From positions 1,550,001-1,614,000 of the forward strand of contig NZ_CP127382.2 of the NCBI RefSeq assembly GCF_003286645.3: a stretch of 64,000 nt of DNA, given 5' to 3'. This stretch comes from Aerococcus tenax (GTDB taxonomy: Bacteria; Bacillota; Bacilli; Lactobacillales; Aerococcaceae). Position 1 is the stretch's first letter; every line of letters starts with the position of its first letter. The notes under the pieces are model-generated. The model had not been told where the DNA came from and ran no database searches. It was given only the letters and a program-made list of their open reading frames with translations. Positions 54,011 through 64,000 of the stretch are shown piece by piece. Made by a program: the position numbers and the translations under genes.

Positions 54011-55426
54011 TTAATGAAGGGATTCTTCATTAAAGATAACAACTGGCATGCCCACATAGGATTTAGCAAAGATGGTTGGCATGACATTGATTGAGGTATT
54101 GACACAACCGTAGGACCCTGCCATGTTGCGGTAGAGTTGCCCCCCAAAGGCTGGTTGCCACTTAGCGTCATGGATACCTTCCGCATGGTAGTCAAAGGCC
54201 ATCCAATAATCCACTGGTTGCTCGTAAGGAATCCCAGTGATTGGTGAATTGGCTCTTAAGATACTTGGTGACTCCATATTCCAAATTTCATTGGCACCCG
54301 GAATCGTCGGTGACTTGTCTTGTCCAGTAATTACATCGGTTTCCAGACTCAATTGTCCATTTTCATAGAGAAATAGTTTTTGGTTAGGGATATCTACTTC
54401 AATATAAGTATCCCCAAAGAAATTATCTACCTTATAGCCTTGACCGGCAATACTTGGTTCAAAACTCTTATCCTCACCAGCTAAGACCGCTTGGGCCACT
54501 TCTTCTACCGCCCGGTCACGGTCAATATACCAGCCATAAATTCCAGGGAAAATGGTCACTGTCCCTGACATGGTGGACTTAAATTCGTGTGGGTTTAATA
54601 AGCCAGACACTTTTTGGTTGAGCTCTTGTAAGTAAGCTGAAATCTTAGACCGGTCCACATCAATCGAAGAGTCCGCTTGAACAATCAGCCAACTTTGAAT
54701 GGTGGCGGGATCAATCGGATAGTCTTTATCTTCGATATTAAGGGCTAGCTTCATAGAAGAAATCTTATTGAATTGCTCCATTTGCTTTTGTATTTCGGGG
54801 TCATCGGACTTCACTTGAGGCTCTAAGTAAGCATCCTCCAACTTCACCTGATCTTGCCCTTGGTCGATGGCTGATTGAATCAATTGGCCTAATTTTTCCT
54901 TTGAAACTTGGTTCCCATTGCTTTCTTTTTTGATGCTTAATTGGTTATTGGCCTGGTCCACTACCACTTGGGCATTAGTGGGAGCTTGGCGCTCAGCATT
55001 ATTAATCGCTAAGTCATTAACCAACCCCTTAAGAGCAGCTTCATTATTCTTACTTTCTTCAACTGCTAAGACACCATGGTCTTGGTTAAACCAAGCTAAA
55101 GGCCAAGTCCAAGCATTTTGTTGAGCTAAGACCTGTTCTAAGGAAGAATTGATATTAAATTGAATCCCAACATCTTGGGGTTTGACTTCCTTAATTACTT
55201 GATCTTTTTCCGTGACCTTAACCCCTAAGTTGGATAACTTGTCCTTGAGGCGACTTTCTGCCTCTTCCGGGCTTTGATGGCTAATATCTGTTGCAGCCAT
55301 CACCGTTTCTGGCAAGAAGTGTCCTTGATAATAGTAGCTCCCTCCTAAATAGACCAGTGCTAAAACACTGATCACCGTTACCAGAGCAATTAAAAAGCCC
55401 TTTTTTCCATTATGCTTACTAGCCAT
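54011..55426 (-). CDS. L,D-transpeptidase (YkuD) with peptidoglycan-binding-type repeats
   Basis: The 471-residue protein starts at ATG 55426, seven bases after GGGGAGG; an earlier in-frame ATG has no signal. One helix near the N terminus (GFLIALVTVISVLALVYLGG, about 9-30) anchors it outside the cell. Two PG_binding_4-like domains cover about 50-300. The C-terminal YkuD domain has IEVDIPNQKLFLYENG, the conserved His in EGIHDAKW and the catalytic Cys (about 441) in GSYGCVNTSI. It should form 3-3 crosslinks or attach proteins to peptidoglycan. It is single, between tuf and rpsJ. Confidence 0.92.
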   Translation of the reverse strand: MASKHNGKKGFLIALVTVISVLALVYLGGSYYYQGHFLPETVMAATDISHQSPEEAESRLKDKLSNLGVKVTEKDQVIKEVKPQDVGIQFNINSSLEQVLAQQNAWTWPLAWFNQDHGVLAVEESKNNEAALKGLVNDLAINNAERQAPTNAQVVVDQANNQLSIKKESNGNQVSKEKLGQLIQSAIDQGQDQVKLEDAYLEPQVKSDDPEIQKQMEQFNKISSMKLALNIEDKDYPIDPATIQSWLIVQADSSIDVDRSKISAYLQELNQKVSGLLNPHEFKSTMSGTVTIFPGIYGWYIDRDRAVEEVAQAVLAGEDKSFEPSIAGQGYKVDNFFGDTYIEVDIPNQKLFLYENGQLSLETDVITGQDKSPTIPGANEIWNMESPSILRANSPITGIPYEQPVDYWMAFDYHAEGIHDAKWQPAFGGQLYRNMAGSYGCVNTSINVMPTIFAKSYVGMPVVIFNEESLH

Positions 55427-55556
55427 ATCATTTCCTCCCCGACAAGTTGTTTTCATTTTTTCGCTAACAATTTGTCTTAATTTAGTAAATAACTATTAAT
55501 AAAATACCGACAAATACCTGTTTTGTAAACCATTTAGTTCTAAAATTATTTTTAAA

Positions 55557-55588
55557 ATAAAAAAAGAGCTCGGATGAGCTCTTTTTCT
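55557..55588 (-). terminator. Terminator of tuf
   Basis: On the minus strand AAAAAGAGCTCATCCGAGCTCTTTTTTTATT is a short strong stem (GAGCTC/GAGCTC) with T7, 18 bases after the tuf stop codon. Confidence 0.9.
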
Positions 55589-55604
55589 TGGCATGTTCTA
55601 AAAA

Positions 55605-56789
55605 TTAAAGAATTTCAGAAACAACACCGGCACCAACAGTGTGGCCACCTTCACGGATTGAGAAGTTAGTACCTTCTTCAATAGCGATTGGGTGAATTAA
55701 TTTAACTTCCATAGTAACGTTGTCACCAGGCATTACCATTGGTGTGTCTTCTGGTAAGATAACTTCACCGGTAATGTCAGTTGTACGGAAGTAGAATTGT
55801 GGACGGTAGTTGTTCATGAATGGGGTGTGACGTCCACCTTCTTCTTTAGTTAAAACATAAACTTCAGCTTTGAATTCGGTATGTGGAGTAATGGTACCTG
55901 GTTCAGCTAAAACTTGACCACGTTCGATGTTTTCACGGGTAATACCACGTAATAAGGCACCAACGTTGTCACCTGCTTCAGCGTAGTCAAGTGTTTTACG
56001 GAACATTTCAAGACCGGTAACAGTTGTTTTTTCAGGTTTGTCAGCTAAACCAACGATTTCAACTTCTTTACCAACTTCGATCTTACCACGTTCAACACGA
56101 CCAGTAGCAACGGTACCACGACCGGTAATTGAGAATACGTCTTCAACTGGCATCATGAATGGTTTGTCAGTGTCACGTTCTGGAGTTGGGATGTATTCGT
56201 CAACAGCTTCCATTAAGTCTAAGATCGCTTGTTCAGCATCTGCGTCGCCTTCAAGAGCTTTTAATGCAGAACCTTTAATTACAGGAACGTCATCTCCTGG
56301 GAAACCATATTCACTTAATAAGTCACGAACTTCAAGTTCAACTAATTCAAGTAATTCTTCGTCGTCAACCATATCACATTTGTTTAAGAATACAACGAAG
56401 TAAGGAACCCCAACTTGACGAGCAAGTAAGATGTGTTCACGAGTTTGAGCCATAGGACCATCAGTTGCGGCAACAACTAAGATCGCACCGTCCATTTGAG
56501 CAGCACCGGTGATCATGTTCTTAACGTAGTCCGCGTGGCCTGGGCAGTCAACGTGAGCGTAGTGACGGTTAGCTGTTTCGTATTCGATGTGAGAAGTGTT
56601 AATAGTAATCCCACGTTCTTGTTCTTCAGGTGCGTTATCGATCGCAGCGTAGTCTTTAGCTTCACCGAAACCATTTTTAGCTAAAACAGTAGCGATAGCT
56701 GCTGATAAAGTGGTTTTACCGTGGTCAACGTGACCTAAAGTACCGATATTTACGTGTGGTTTACTACGATCAAAATGTTCTTTTGCCAT
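55605..56789 (-). CDS. tuf: Elongation factor Tu
   Basis: The 394-residue GTPase has GHVDHGKTT (P-loop), [26 protein letters not shown] (switch II) and NKCDMVDD (guanine specificity), followed by domains 2 and 3 ending [10 protein letters not shown]. It delivers aminoacyl-tRNA to the ribosome. It is 136 bases after fusA and has its own promoter in the gap. Confidence 0.99.
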   Translation of the reverse strand: MAKEHFDRSKPHVNIGTLGHVDHGKTTLSAAIATVLAKNGFGEAKDYAAIDNAPEEQERGITINTSHIEYETANRHYAHVDCPGHADYVKNMITGAAQMDGAILVVAATDGPMAQTREHILLARQVGVPYFVVFLNKCDMVDDEELLELVELEVRDLLSEYGFPGDDVPVIKGSALKALEGDADAEQAILDLMEAVDEYIPTPERDTDKPFMMPVEDVFSITGRGTVATGRVERGKIEVGKEVEIVGLADKPEKTTVTGLEMFRKTLDYAEAGDNVGALLRGITRENIERGQVLAEPGTITPHTEFKAEVYVLTKEEGGRHTPFMNNYRPQFYFRTTDITGEVILPEDTPMVMPGDNVTMEVKLIHPIAIEEGTNFSIREGGHTVGAGVVSEIL

Positions 56790-56855
56790 TGTATAATTTT
56801 CCTCCTAAAAGTTAACACTAAATTTCTATCTTATGTATATAGATTCAGTAGTTTA

Positions 56856-56885
56856 ATTATATGAGATAGGCCTTGATAAAGTCAA
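56856..56885 (-). promoter_or_regulatory. tuf promoter
   Basis: On the minus strand TTGACT (56880-56885) and TATAAT (56856-56861) are 18 bases apart in the fusA-tuf gap. This gives extra tuf transcription independent of the str operon. Confidence 0.7.
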
Positions 56886-56925
56886 GGACTCTACCTCATC
56901 TTTCCTTGATTTTTAAGCCTTTAGA

Positions 56926-59019
56926 CTAATCTTCAGAACCTTTACCATATTTGGCAATGATTTCTTCACTGACAGATTTTGGAACCGGTTCATAGTGGTC
57001 AAAGGTCATGGTAAATGTCCCACGTCCTTGGGTTGCTGAACGTAAGGTTGTTGCATACCCAAACATTTCAGATAGTGGCACAAATGAGTGTAAGGTTAAA
57101 GCGTTCCCGCGTGGTTCTTGTCCTTCGATACGGCCACGACGTGCGGAAACATGTCCCATAACATCGCCTAAGTAGTCTTCAGGAACAACAATATCAACCT
57201 TCATCACAGGCTCAAGGATTACTGCGCCAGCATCTTTAGCTGCATTACGTAATGCAAGAGAAGCGGCAACCTTGAAGGCTGCTTCACTGGAGTCGACATC
57301 GTGGTAAGAACCATCATAAAGTTTAGCCTTCACGTCAACTAATGGGAAGCCTGCTAGGACACCATTTTCCATAGCGTCTTTCAAACCAGCTTCAACTGAA
57401 GGGATGTATTCACGAGGAACAACCCCACCAACGATAGCGTCTTCGAATTCGAAACCGGCACCTTCTTCGTTAGGGGTAAATTCGATCCATACGTCCCCGT
57501 ATTGCCCTTTACCACCAGATTGACGAACAAACTTACCTTGGGCTTGTGTTTGTTTGGTGAAGGTTTCACGGTAAGACACTTGAGGAGCACCAACAGTTGC
57601 TTCAACGTTGAATTCACGTTTCAAACGGTCAACGATAATGTCTAAGTGCAACTCACCCATACCGGCAATGATGGTTTGACCAGTTTCATGGTCGGTACTT
57701 GCACGGAAGGTTGGGTCTTCTTCAGCTAATTTACCCAAAGCAATTTGCATCTTGTCTTGGTCAGCCTTGGTGTTTGGTTCGATAGCCACTTCGATAACAG
57801 GTTCTGGGAATTCCATTCTTTCCAAAATAATTGGGTTCTTGGTATCACAGAGGGTGTCACCAGTTGTGGTGTTCTTCAAACCAACCGCAGCAGCGATGTC
57901 ACCAGAGAAGACTTCTTCAACTTCTGAACGAGAGTTAGCGTGCATCAATAAGATACGTCCGACACGTTCACGGGTGTCAGAAGTAGCATTCAGCACGTAA
58001 GAACCAGCTTCAAGAGTTCCTGAGTAAACGCGGAAGAAGGTTAAACGACCAACATAAGGGTCTGTCATCACCTTGAAGGCTAAAGCTGAGAATGGTGAGT
58101 CATCGTTTGCACGAACTTCAAAGGTTTCATCTGGATTGTTTGCGCGTTCTGCTTCAATTGGAGGAACGTCAGTAGGTGCAGGTAAGTAGTCAATAACTGC
58201 ATCTAGCATTAATTGAACCCCTTTGTTCTTGAAGGCAGATCCACATAATACTGGGAAGAATTCCAAGTTCAAGGTTGCTTTACGGATAGCAGCTTTTAAT
58301 TGTTCTTCAGTGATTTCTTCACCTTCTAGGTAAGCAATCATTAAGTCTTCGTCAGTATCTGCAACTGCTTCAACAAGGTCAGTACGCCATTTTTCAGCAA
58401 GTTCTTGATATTCTTCTGGAATATCTTCTTCATCAATCACTTGACCCATTTCGTCTTCATAAATTTCAGCTTTCATCTTAACTAAGTCAATGATTCCAGT
58501 GAAATTATCTTCAGCACCAATAGGTAATTGGATTGCGTGAGCATTTGCTCCTAAGCGGTCTTTGATGGTGTCAACAGCATATAAGAAGTCAGCACCGATC
58601 TTGTCCATCTTGTTAGCAAATACGATACGTGGAACATGGTAGGTATCAGCTTGACGCCAAACAGTTTCTGTTTGAGGTTCTACCCCGGATTGAGCGTCAA
58701 GAACGGTTACGGCACCATCAAGAACACGTAAGGAACGTTCAACTTCAACTGTGAAATCCACGTGCCCTGGGGTGTCGATAATGTTTACTCGATAACCCTT
58801 CCATTGTGCAGTTGTTGCTGCAGAAGTAATCGTAATCCCACGTTCTTGTTCTTGTTCCATCCAGTCCATTTGGGAAGCCCCTTCGTGGGTTTCACCAATT
58901 TTGTGGATTTTACCGGTATAGTACAAGATACGTTCAGTCGTGGTTGTCTTACCGGCATCGATGTGGGCCATAATTCCGATGTTTCTTGTTTTTTCAAGAG
59001 GGAATTCTCTTTTAGCCAT
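56926..59019 (-). CDS. fusA: Elongation factor G
   Basis: The 697-residue translocase has the GTPase motifs [36 protein letters not shown] and NKMDKIGAD, then domains II-V ending KYGKGSED. Length and order are normal. It is 102 bases after rpsG in the str operon. Confidence 0.99.
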   Translation of the reverse strand: MAKREFPLEKTRNIGIMAHIDAGKTTTTERILYYTGKIHKIGETHEGASQMDWMEQEQERGITITSAATTAQWKGYRVNIIDTPGHVDFTVEVERSLRVLDGAVTVLDAQSGVEPQTETVWRQADTYHVPRIVFANKMDKIGADFLYAVDTIKDRLGANAHAIQLPIGAEDNFTGIIDLVKMKAEIYEDEMGQVIDEEDIPEEYQELAEKWRTDLVEAVADTDEDLMIAYLEGEEITEEQLKAAIRKATLNLEFFPVLCGSAFKNKGVQLMLDAVIDYLPAPTDVPPIEAERANNPDETFEVRANDDSPFSALAFKVMTDPYVGRLTFFRVYSGTLEAGSYVLNATSDTRERVGRILLMHANSRSEVEEVFSGDIAAAVGLKNTTTGDTLCDTKNPIILERMEFPEPVIEVAIEPNTKADQDKMQIALGKLAEEDPTFRASTDHETGQTIIAGMGELHLDIIVDRLKREFNVEATVGAPQVSYRETFTKQTQAQGKFVRQSGGKGQYGDVWIEFTPNEEGAGFEFEDAIVGGVVPREYIPSVEAGLKDAMENGVLAGFPLVDVKAKLYDGSYHDVDSSEAAFKVAASLALRNAAKDAGAVILEPVMKVDIVVPEDYLGDVMGHVSARRGRIEGQEPRGNALTLHSFVPLSEMFGYATTLRSATQGRGTFTMTFDHYEPVPKSVSEEIIAKYGKGSED

Positions 59020-59121
59020 CTTTGAATAACTCTCCTTTACTTTAAAATAGAATAAAAACTTGTCCTCACTTATAATACCTGCCGTACTAGGAAATTTCCA
59101 CTAATAAAGCAGGAAAATTTA

Positions 59122-59592
59122 TTACCAGCGGAAGTGAGCGAAAGCTTTGTTGGCTTCAGCCATACGGTGGGTTTCTTCACGTTTTCTAACGGCAGCACCG
59201 GTGTTGTTAGCAGCGTCCATGATTTCACGCGCTAAACGAACGTTCATGGTTCCTTCACCACGGTTACGAGCTGCTTGAACGAGCCAACGAAGAGCTAAAG
59301 TTTGACGGCGTTCTGGGCGAACTTCCATAGGCACTTGGTAGTTAGCACCCCCAACACGACGCGCTTTAACTTCTAAAACTGGAGAAATGTTTTCAAGCGC
59401 TTCTTGGTAAACTTCCATAGCGTCATTTCCAGTTTCTTCTTTAATAATATCAAAAGCATTGTATAAGATGGTTGCTGCTTTACCACGTTTACCGTCAACC
59501 ATGATTTGGCTGATTAGGCGAGTAACCATTTTTGAATTGTAAATTGGGTCTGGCAATACATCACGTTTTGCAACATGTCCTTTACGAGGCAT
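59122..59592 (-). CDS. rpsG: 30S ribosomal protein S7
   Basis: The 156-residue protein begins [20 protein letters not shown] and contains [26 protein letters not shown] and [10 protein letters not shown] at the end. It is 26 bases after rpsL. Confidence 0.98.
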   Translation of the reverse strand: MPRKGHVAKRDVLPDPIYNSKMVTRLISQIMVDGKRGKAATILYNAFDIIKEETGNDAMEVYQEALENISPVLEVKARRVGGANYQVPMEVRPERRQTLALRWLVQAARNRGEGTMNVRLAREIMDAANNTGAAVRKREETHRMAEANKAFAHFRW

Positions 59593-59618
59593 CCAATGCC
59601 CTCCTTTCTGATTTAATC

Positions 59619-60032
59619 TTAGTCTCTAGGTTTTTTGGTTCCGTATTTAGAACGACTTTGACGGCGGTTTTCAACACCAGCGGTATCTAAAGCGCCACGA
59701 ACGATGTGGTAACGAACCCCTGGTAAGTCCTTAACACGACCACCACGAATAAGTACGACACTGTGTTCTTGAAGGTTGTGCCCAATTCCTGGAATATAAG
59801 CAGTCACTTCAACCATGTTGGATAAACGTACACGAGCGTATTTACGTAAGGCTGAGTTAGGTTTCTTAGGTGTCATCGTCCCTACACGAGTACATACTCC
59901 ACGCTTCTGAGGAGAGTTGGTACGGGTAGGTTGTTTTTTCATTGAGTTATAACCTCTGTTCAAAGCAGGTGAATTTGATTTTGCCTTGCTAGATTTACGA
60001 GGTTTACGTAATAATTGGTTAATAGTAGGCAT
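59619..60032 (-). CDS. rpsL: 30S ribosomal protein S12
   Basis: The 137-residue protein has [19 protein letters not shown] and [17 protein letters not shown]. The lysines at which streptomycin-resistance changes arise (in TPKKPNS and GRVKDLPG) are the wild-type residues. It is the first gene of rpsL-rpsG-fusA, then tuf. Confidence 0.98.
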   Translation of the reverse strand: MPTINQLLRKPRKSSKAKSNSPALNRGYNSMKKQPTRTNSPQKRGVCTRVGTMTPKKPNSALRKYARVRLSNMVEVTAYIPGIGHNLQEHSVVLIRGGRVKDLPGVRYHIVRGALDTAGVENRRQSRSKYGTKKPRD

Positions 60033-60254
60033 TTACTATTATTCCTCCTTCCAATTCTTCTGTTTTCATTTTAAAGCCACACATCCTGGTGTGTCATCTA
60101 CTACAAAAAAGAAATAATCGACACCTAGTGAATCGATTATTGGTGATTTATGTTGTGCCATGATGTATCAGTCAGCACGACTGTATTTTGTTTACAGGAA
60201 TCTGTATACAAAAAGCACCTTAAATACTCTACCACCCTTTGGATTTAATGTCAA
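60033..60254 (-). promoter_or_regulatory. str operon promoter and long leader
   Basis: On the minus strand TTGACA (60249-60254) and TAGAGT (60226-60231) are 17 bases apart. The leader of about 190 bases contains a long hairpin, AATAATCGA/TCGATTATT around TTCACTAGGTG, and another of CACACATCC/GGTGTGT type near 60070. There is no gene in it. Autoregulation by S7 or S12 is possible but not shown. Confidence 0.6.
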
Positions 60255-60325
60255 CAAATTTATTTAAAAATTCCTCTTTTAGATCACTACAGATAGAAAT
60301 AAGAGAAAATAAGTAGCTAAAACAA

Positions 60326-60353
60326 AAAGAAAGCCGGAAATCCGGCTTTCCCT
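60326..60353. terminator. Terminator of the conserved membrane protein gene
   Basis: GAAAGCCGGA and TCCGGCTTTC form a perfect stem around AA; on the minus strand TTTTTG follows. It lies 20 bases after the stop codon at 60373. Confidence 0.85.
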
Positions 60354-60372
60354 TCATTCTTGAGCTAATCAA

Positions 60373-62064
60373 CTAATCGACGACTTCCATTTTCTCTACC
60401 TGGCCGCCCTCTTTGACTTGGAGTTTAACCGCCGTATCGGGCACCAGGAAGGGAAGTTCTTCATTAAGTTGAATGGGGACTTGGTAGATACTGCCATCGA
60501 TCTTCAAGTAATAGACCGAGTTGCCCTCTTTGACTACGGCAGCGATTTGGTCTAAGTTGCCTTCAATGCTTTTAAGGTCTTCCATTTGACTGACCTCTTC
60601 AAAATGGGCCCCACTAGCCTTGGCATACTCTTCAATCAAAGCGGGCACTGACTGAGCGATGATCACATTTTGATAGTTATTGACATCAATTAAGGCATAC
60701 TGCTTAATCAACCCAGCCTGGTCCTTTAGAGACAAGATATACATGGGATTGCCCTTTAAATTGATTAAGAGTGGGAAAGTCGCTTGGTAGCCTTTTTCTT
60801 GGACAGAGCCTTCCGAGGACTTCATGGCTGATATTTCTTCCGCCGCGGTCAAGGGGTAGAAACTGGTCTCCTTGGTCCGCATATTGACCAAGACAAAACC
60901 GATATTTGAGGCATCTTGGGCTACCGAAGTGACCCCAGTATAAAGGAAGATGTCATCGTTCATGGGCAGGTAATTATAGCCTGCTGTGGGCTTGGTCACA
61001 CCCGTCTTAGCAAATAAGGCATTCCAAAAGCCGCCCCGGTATTTCCCGTTCATCTGCAGTTGGTGGAGGATAATGTCGGAAGAATAGACCCGGTCGATCC
61101 AGCCAGGCACTTGGTCCAATTGATAGTGCTGGGTCTCCCCACTTACCGCATCCAATAAGACCACTCCTGTAGGTTCAGGCTCCTTGAATATAAAATGCTT
61201 ACCATAAGTGGTCGCCACATAGTAGGGGTGGCCTTGGTCGTCGACCTCAAAGGATGGTTGGTTAAAAATGGCAAAGGGATAGCGTAGGCGCAAGACCCGT
61301 TTAGCATTGCGGAAGAAGAGATCATCATTGGTGTACTTCATGGTGTTTTCTAAGTCCACTAGTTTAGTGTCTCCTGAGACCATATCGACTTGGATATAGT
61401 TAGGAATCCCCTGTCTAAAATTATTCAACCACTTGAAAAAACCAGCATATTCCAAGGGGGAGACCCGGTAGGGATGACCTTGAATATTAATCTGCGTATA
61501 GTCAGGAGCGGCCTCAAACTGAGAAACCAATTCAGAAAGTTCCCCTAGGCGCCGGTTACCTAATAAGGCCGCCGTATCGCGGTCAATTAAGGGAATTTGG
61601 CTCACATTGGTTTCTGGAAAATCTTCCTTAAAATCTTTCTTGTCCAGTTCGATCATATGAGCATAGCGGTCAGCCATAAACAAGGGACTATAAATCACCT
61701 GGATAGCTAAATAAGCTAGTAGTACAGCCCCCACTCCAGCAAAAAGGATCCGATATTTACGCTTGGGACGCTCTTTTTGAGTGAAAGCAGACCGCAAACG
61801 CTGGCCAAGATTAGCTTGCCGAGCCTTCTGGCGGTGAGTTCGTTTTAGCTCACTATCATAGATCGCTTCAGCAATAAAGAAAAGTAAGGCCCCCAGGCCA
61901 AGAAAGGCCCAAAAAGCCATGGAGGCATAGTTCAAAGGCGGTAGATAAAAATAATAGTAGCCTAATAAGATTAATAAGCCCCCAGCATGTAAGCCCAAGC
62001 GCAATCTTTTCAGCTGACTGTTTTTCTTTTGGTCTTCTTTTTCTGAATGGGTGACGTCTTTCAT
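60373..62064 (-). CDS. Conserved membrane protein of unknown function
   Basis: The 563-residue protein has two close N-terminal helices (about 23-45 and 48-68), a basic cytoplasmic loop (70-105, rich in Lys/Arg), and a third helix (about 106-126). A long extracellular part of about 430 residues follows with repeated beta-strand-like segments such as VDMVSGDTKLVDLENT, VDDQGHPYYVATTYG and VVLLDAVSGETQHYQL. This VSG-T alternation resembles a propeller or repeated sheet domain. Similar proteins occur across Lactobacillales without known function. It is transcribed alone behind lysS, with a terminator on each side. Confidence 0.75.
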   Translation of the reverse strand: MKDVTHSEKEDQKKNSQLKRLRLGLHAGGLLILLGYYYFYLPPLNYASMAFWAFLGLGALLFFIAEAIYDSELKRTHRQKARQANLGQRLRSAFTQKERPKRKYRILFAGVGAVLLAYLAIQVIYSPLFMADRYAHMIELDKKDFKEDFPETNVSQIPLIDRDTAALLGNRRLGELSELVSQFEAAPDYTQINIQGHPYRVSPLEYAGFFKWLNNFRQGIPNYIQVDMVSGDTKLVDLENTMKYTNDDLFFRNAKRVLRLRYPFAIFNQPSFEVDDQGHPYYVATTYGKHFIFKEPEPTGVVLLDAVSGETQHYQLDQVPGWIDRVYSSDIILHQLQMNGKYRGGFWNALFAKTGVTKPTAGYNYLPMNDDIFLYTGVTSVAQDASNIGFVLVNMRTKETSFYPLTAAEEISAMKSSEGSVQEKGYQATFPLLINLKGNPMYILSLKDQAGLIKQYALIDVNNYQNVIIAQSVPALIEEYAKASGAHFEEVSQMEDLKSIEGNLDQIAAVVKEGNSVYYLKIDGSIYQVPIQLNEELPFLVPDTAVKLQVKEGGQVEKMEVVD

Positions 62065-62149
62065 AAGCTTTCCTCCTCAAGTGACTTGTCTGCAGGCGTC
62101 AGTTCATCGTTATGTATCTATAAGTATGTTTGACTTAATTATATCAATA

Positions 62150-62192
62150 AAAAGGCTGCTTCATCTTCCTTCTAGTGAAAATCAAGCAGCCG
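62150..62192 (-). terminator. Terminator downstream of lysS and its structured 3' region
   Basis: On the minus strand GGCTGCTTGATTTTCA and AAGCAGCC form a stem followed by TTTTTATT. Confidence 0.8.
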
Positions 62193-62204
62193 CATAGTTA
62201 TGTC

Positions 62205-62235
62205 AGAGGTTGGAACAAAAGTCCTGACCTCTTTT
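62205..62235 (+). repeat. Terminator-like hairpin with a loop shared with 9052-9089
   Basis: AGAGGTTGGAAC and GTCCTGACCTCT pair around AAAA, with TTTT on the plus-strand side. Its minus-strand core AGAGGTCAGGAC then TTTTGTTCC resembles AGAGGCTAGGAC then ATTTGTTTC at 9060-9085. Confidence 0.5.
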
Positions 62236-62258
62236 AAAAATACGAACCCTCTAATCGA

Positions 62259-62380
62259 AACCTGCTCCGGGTGCAAGGCAAGCGTCCACTTCACTAAAGG
62301 GTGAAAGAAGTCTCTTTGAGACTTCTTTCACCCTTTAGCTCCAGTGGTCTTGCCTTTTGACGCACCCGTCGCACTCTTTT
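62259..62380 (-). repeat. Isolated copy of the structured repeat family, 3' of lysS
   Basis: A near-complete hairpin of about 120 bases: GGGTGC/GCACCC, GGCAAG/CTTGCC and CCACT/AGTGG outside, then a perfect 21-bp stem (62295-62315 with 62319-62339) around TTT. The flanks AAACCTGCTCC (62259-62269) and GTCGCACTCT match the unit at 11131-11241 exactly or nearly so, although the stems differ. The 320-base gap between lysS and the membrane protein gene holds only this, the small hairpin and a terminator. Confidence 0.8.
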
Positions 62381-62385
62381 GTTTT

Positions 62386-63909
<1,524 letters not shown>

Positions 63910-64000
63910 TTATTTCATTCTATTAAAAACAGCCCTTCAGGCATGCTTTTTTGGTCTTCCCTCTTATTCTATACTATTTAACGGTTTTTAGCAGCTTCTC

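Overview
The window looks like a chromosomal segment of a low-to-moderate GC member of the Lactobacillales. Gene content and protein style (YSIRK/LPXTG surface protein with Rib-type repeats, group II ECF transporter, OatA, FMN-dependent oxidoreductases) best fit Aerococcaceae, probably Aerococcus. That placement is inference from content. No rRNA or tRNA gene was seen.

Region 1 (1-4.6 kb) carries parts of the lipoyl/ADP-ribosylation module known from staphylococci and streptococci: the start of a macrodomain ADP-ribosyl hydrolase, a short lipoyl-carrier protein (GcvH-L), a luciferase-like monooxygenase and a divergent Old Yellow Enzyme homologue, with an MscS-related membrane protein between them. 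A group IIC intron (4.65-6.53 kb) has inserted beside the terminator shared by the OYE gene and a convergent deaminase gene, and its reverse transcriptase has an in-frame stop.

Region 2 (6.6-23.5 kb) is metabolic: a cytosine-deaminase-like amidohydrolase, an acrylyl-CoA-reductase-type oxidoreductase, an L-2-hydroxyacid dehydrogenase, an RluA pseudouridine synthase, a nitroreductase, an SRAP protein, an ornithine-cyclodeaminase family enzyme, an OpuC/EgtU-like ABC transporter, a fumarate-reductase-like FMN/FAD enzyme with a cre site, endonuclease III, a lipid kinase, a second OYE and an MFS exporter. About 600 bases at 10.9-11.5 kb hold several long, highly structured repeat units. Another copy lies 3' of lysS near 62.3 kb.

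Region 3 (23.5-31.5 kb) is accessory: an IS66-family element with an intact 8-bp target duplication that replaced the last codons of the MFS gene, a 1600-residue LPXTG surface protein with three near-identical Rib-type repeats, a decayed transporter fragment, and a repeat-rich stretch next to the 3' end of rpsI, a site known as an integration hotspot in related bacteria.

Region 4 (31.5-60.2 kb, all minus strand) is translation: rplM-rpsI, truA, ecfT-ecfA2-ecfA1, the rplQ-to-rpsJ S10/spc/alpha cluster with adk, secY, infA and rpoA, then an L,D-transpeptidase, tuf, fusA, rpsG and rpsL. The usual firmicute order rplQ-ecfA1-ecfA2-ecfT-truA-rplM-rpsI is broken in two places. An oatA gene plus an FMN riboswitch with its own promoter and terminator separates rplQ from ecfA1. 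A penicillin-binding/beta-lactamase-fold protein and two small proteins separate truA from rplM. The FMN riboswitch sits directly before the shared ECF energizing module, not before a riboflavin gene.

The window ends with a conserved membrane protein of unknown function and lysS.
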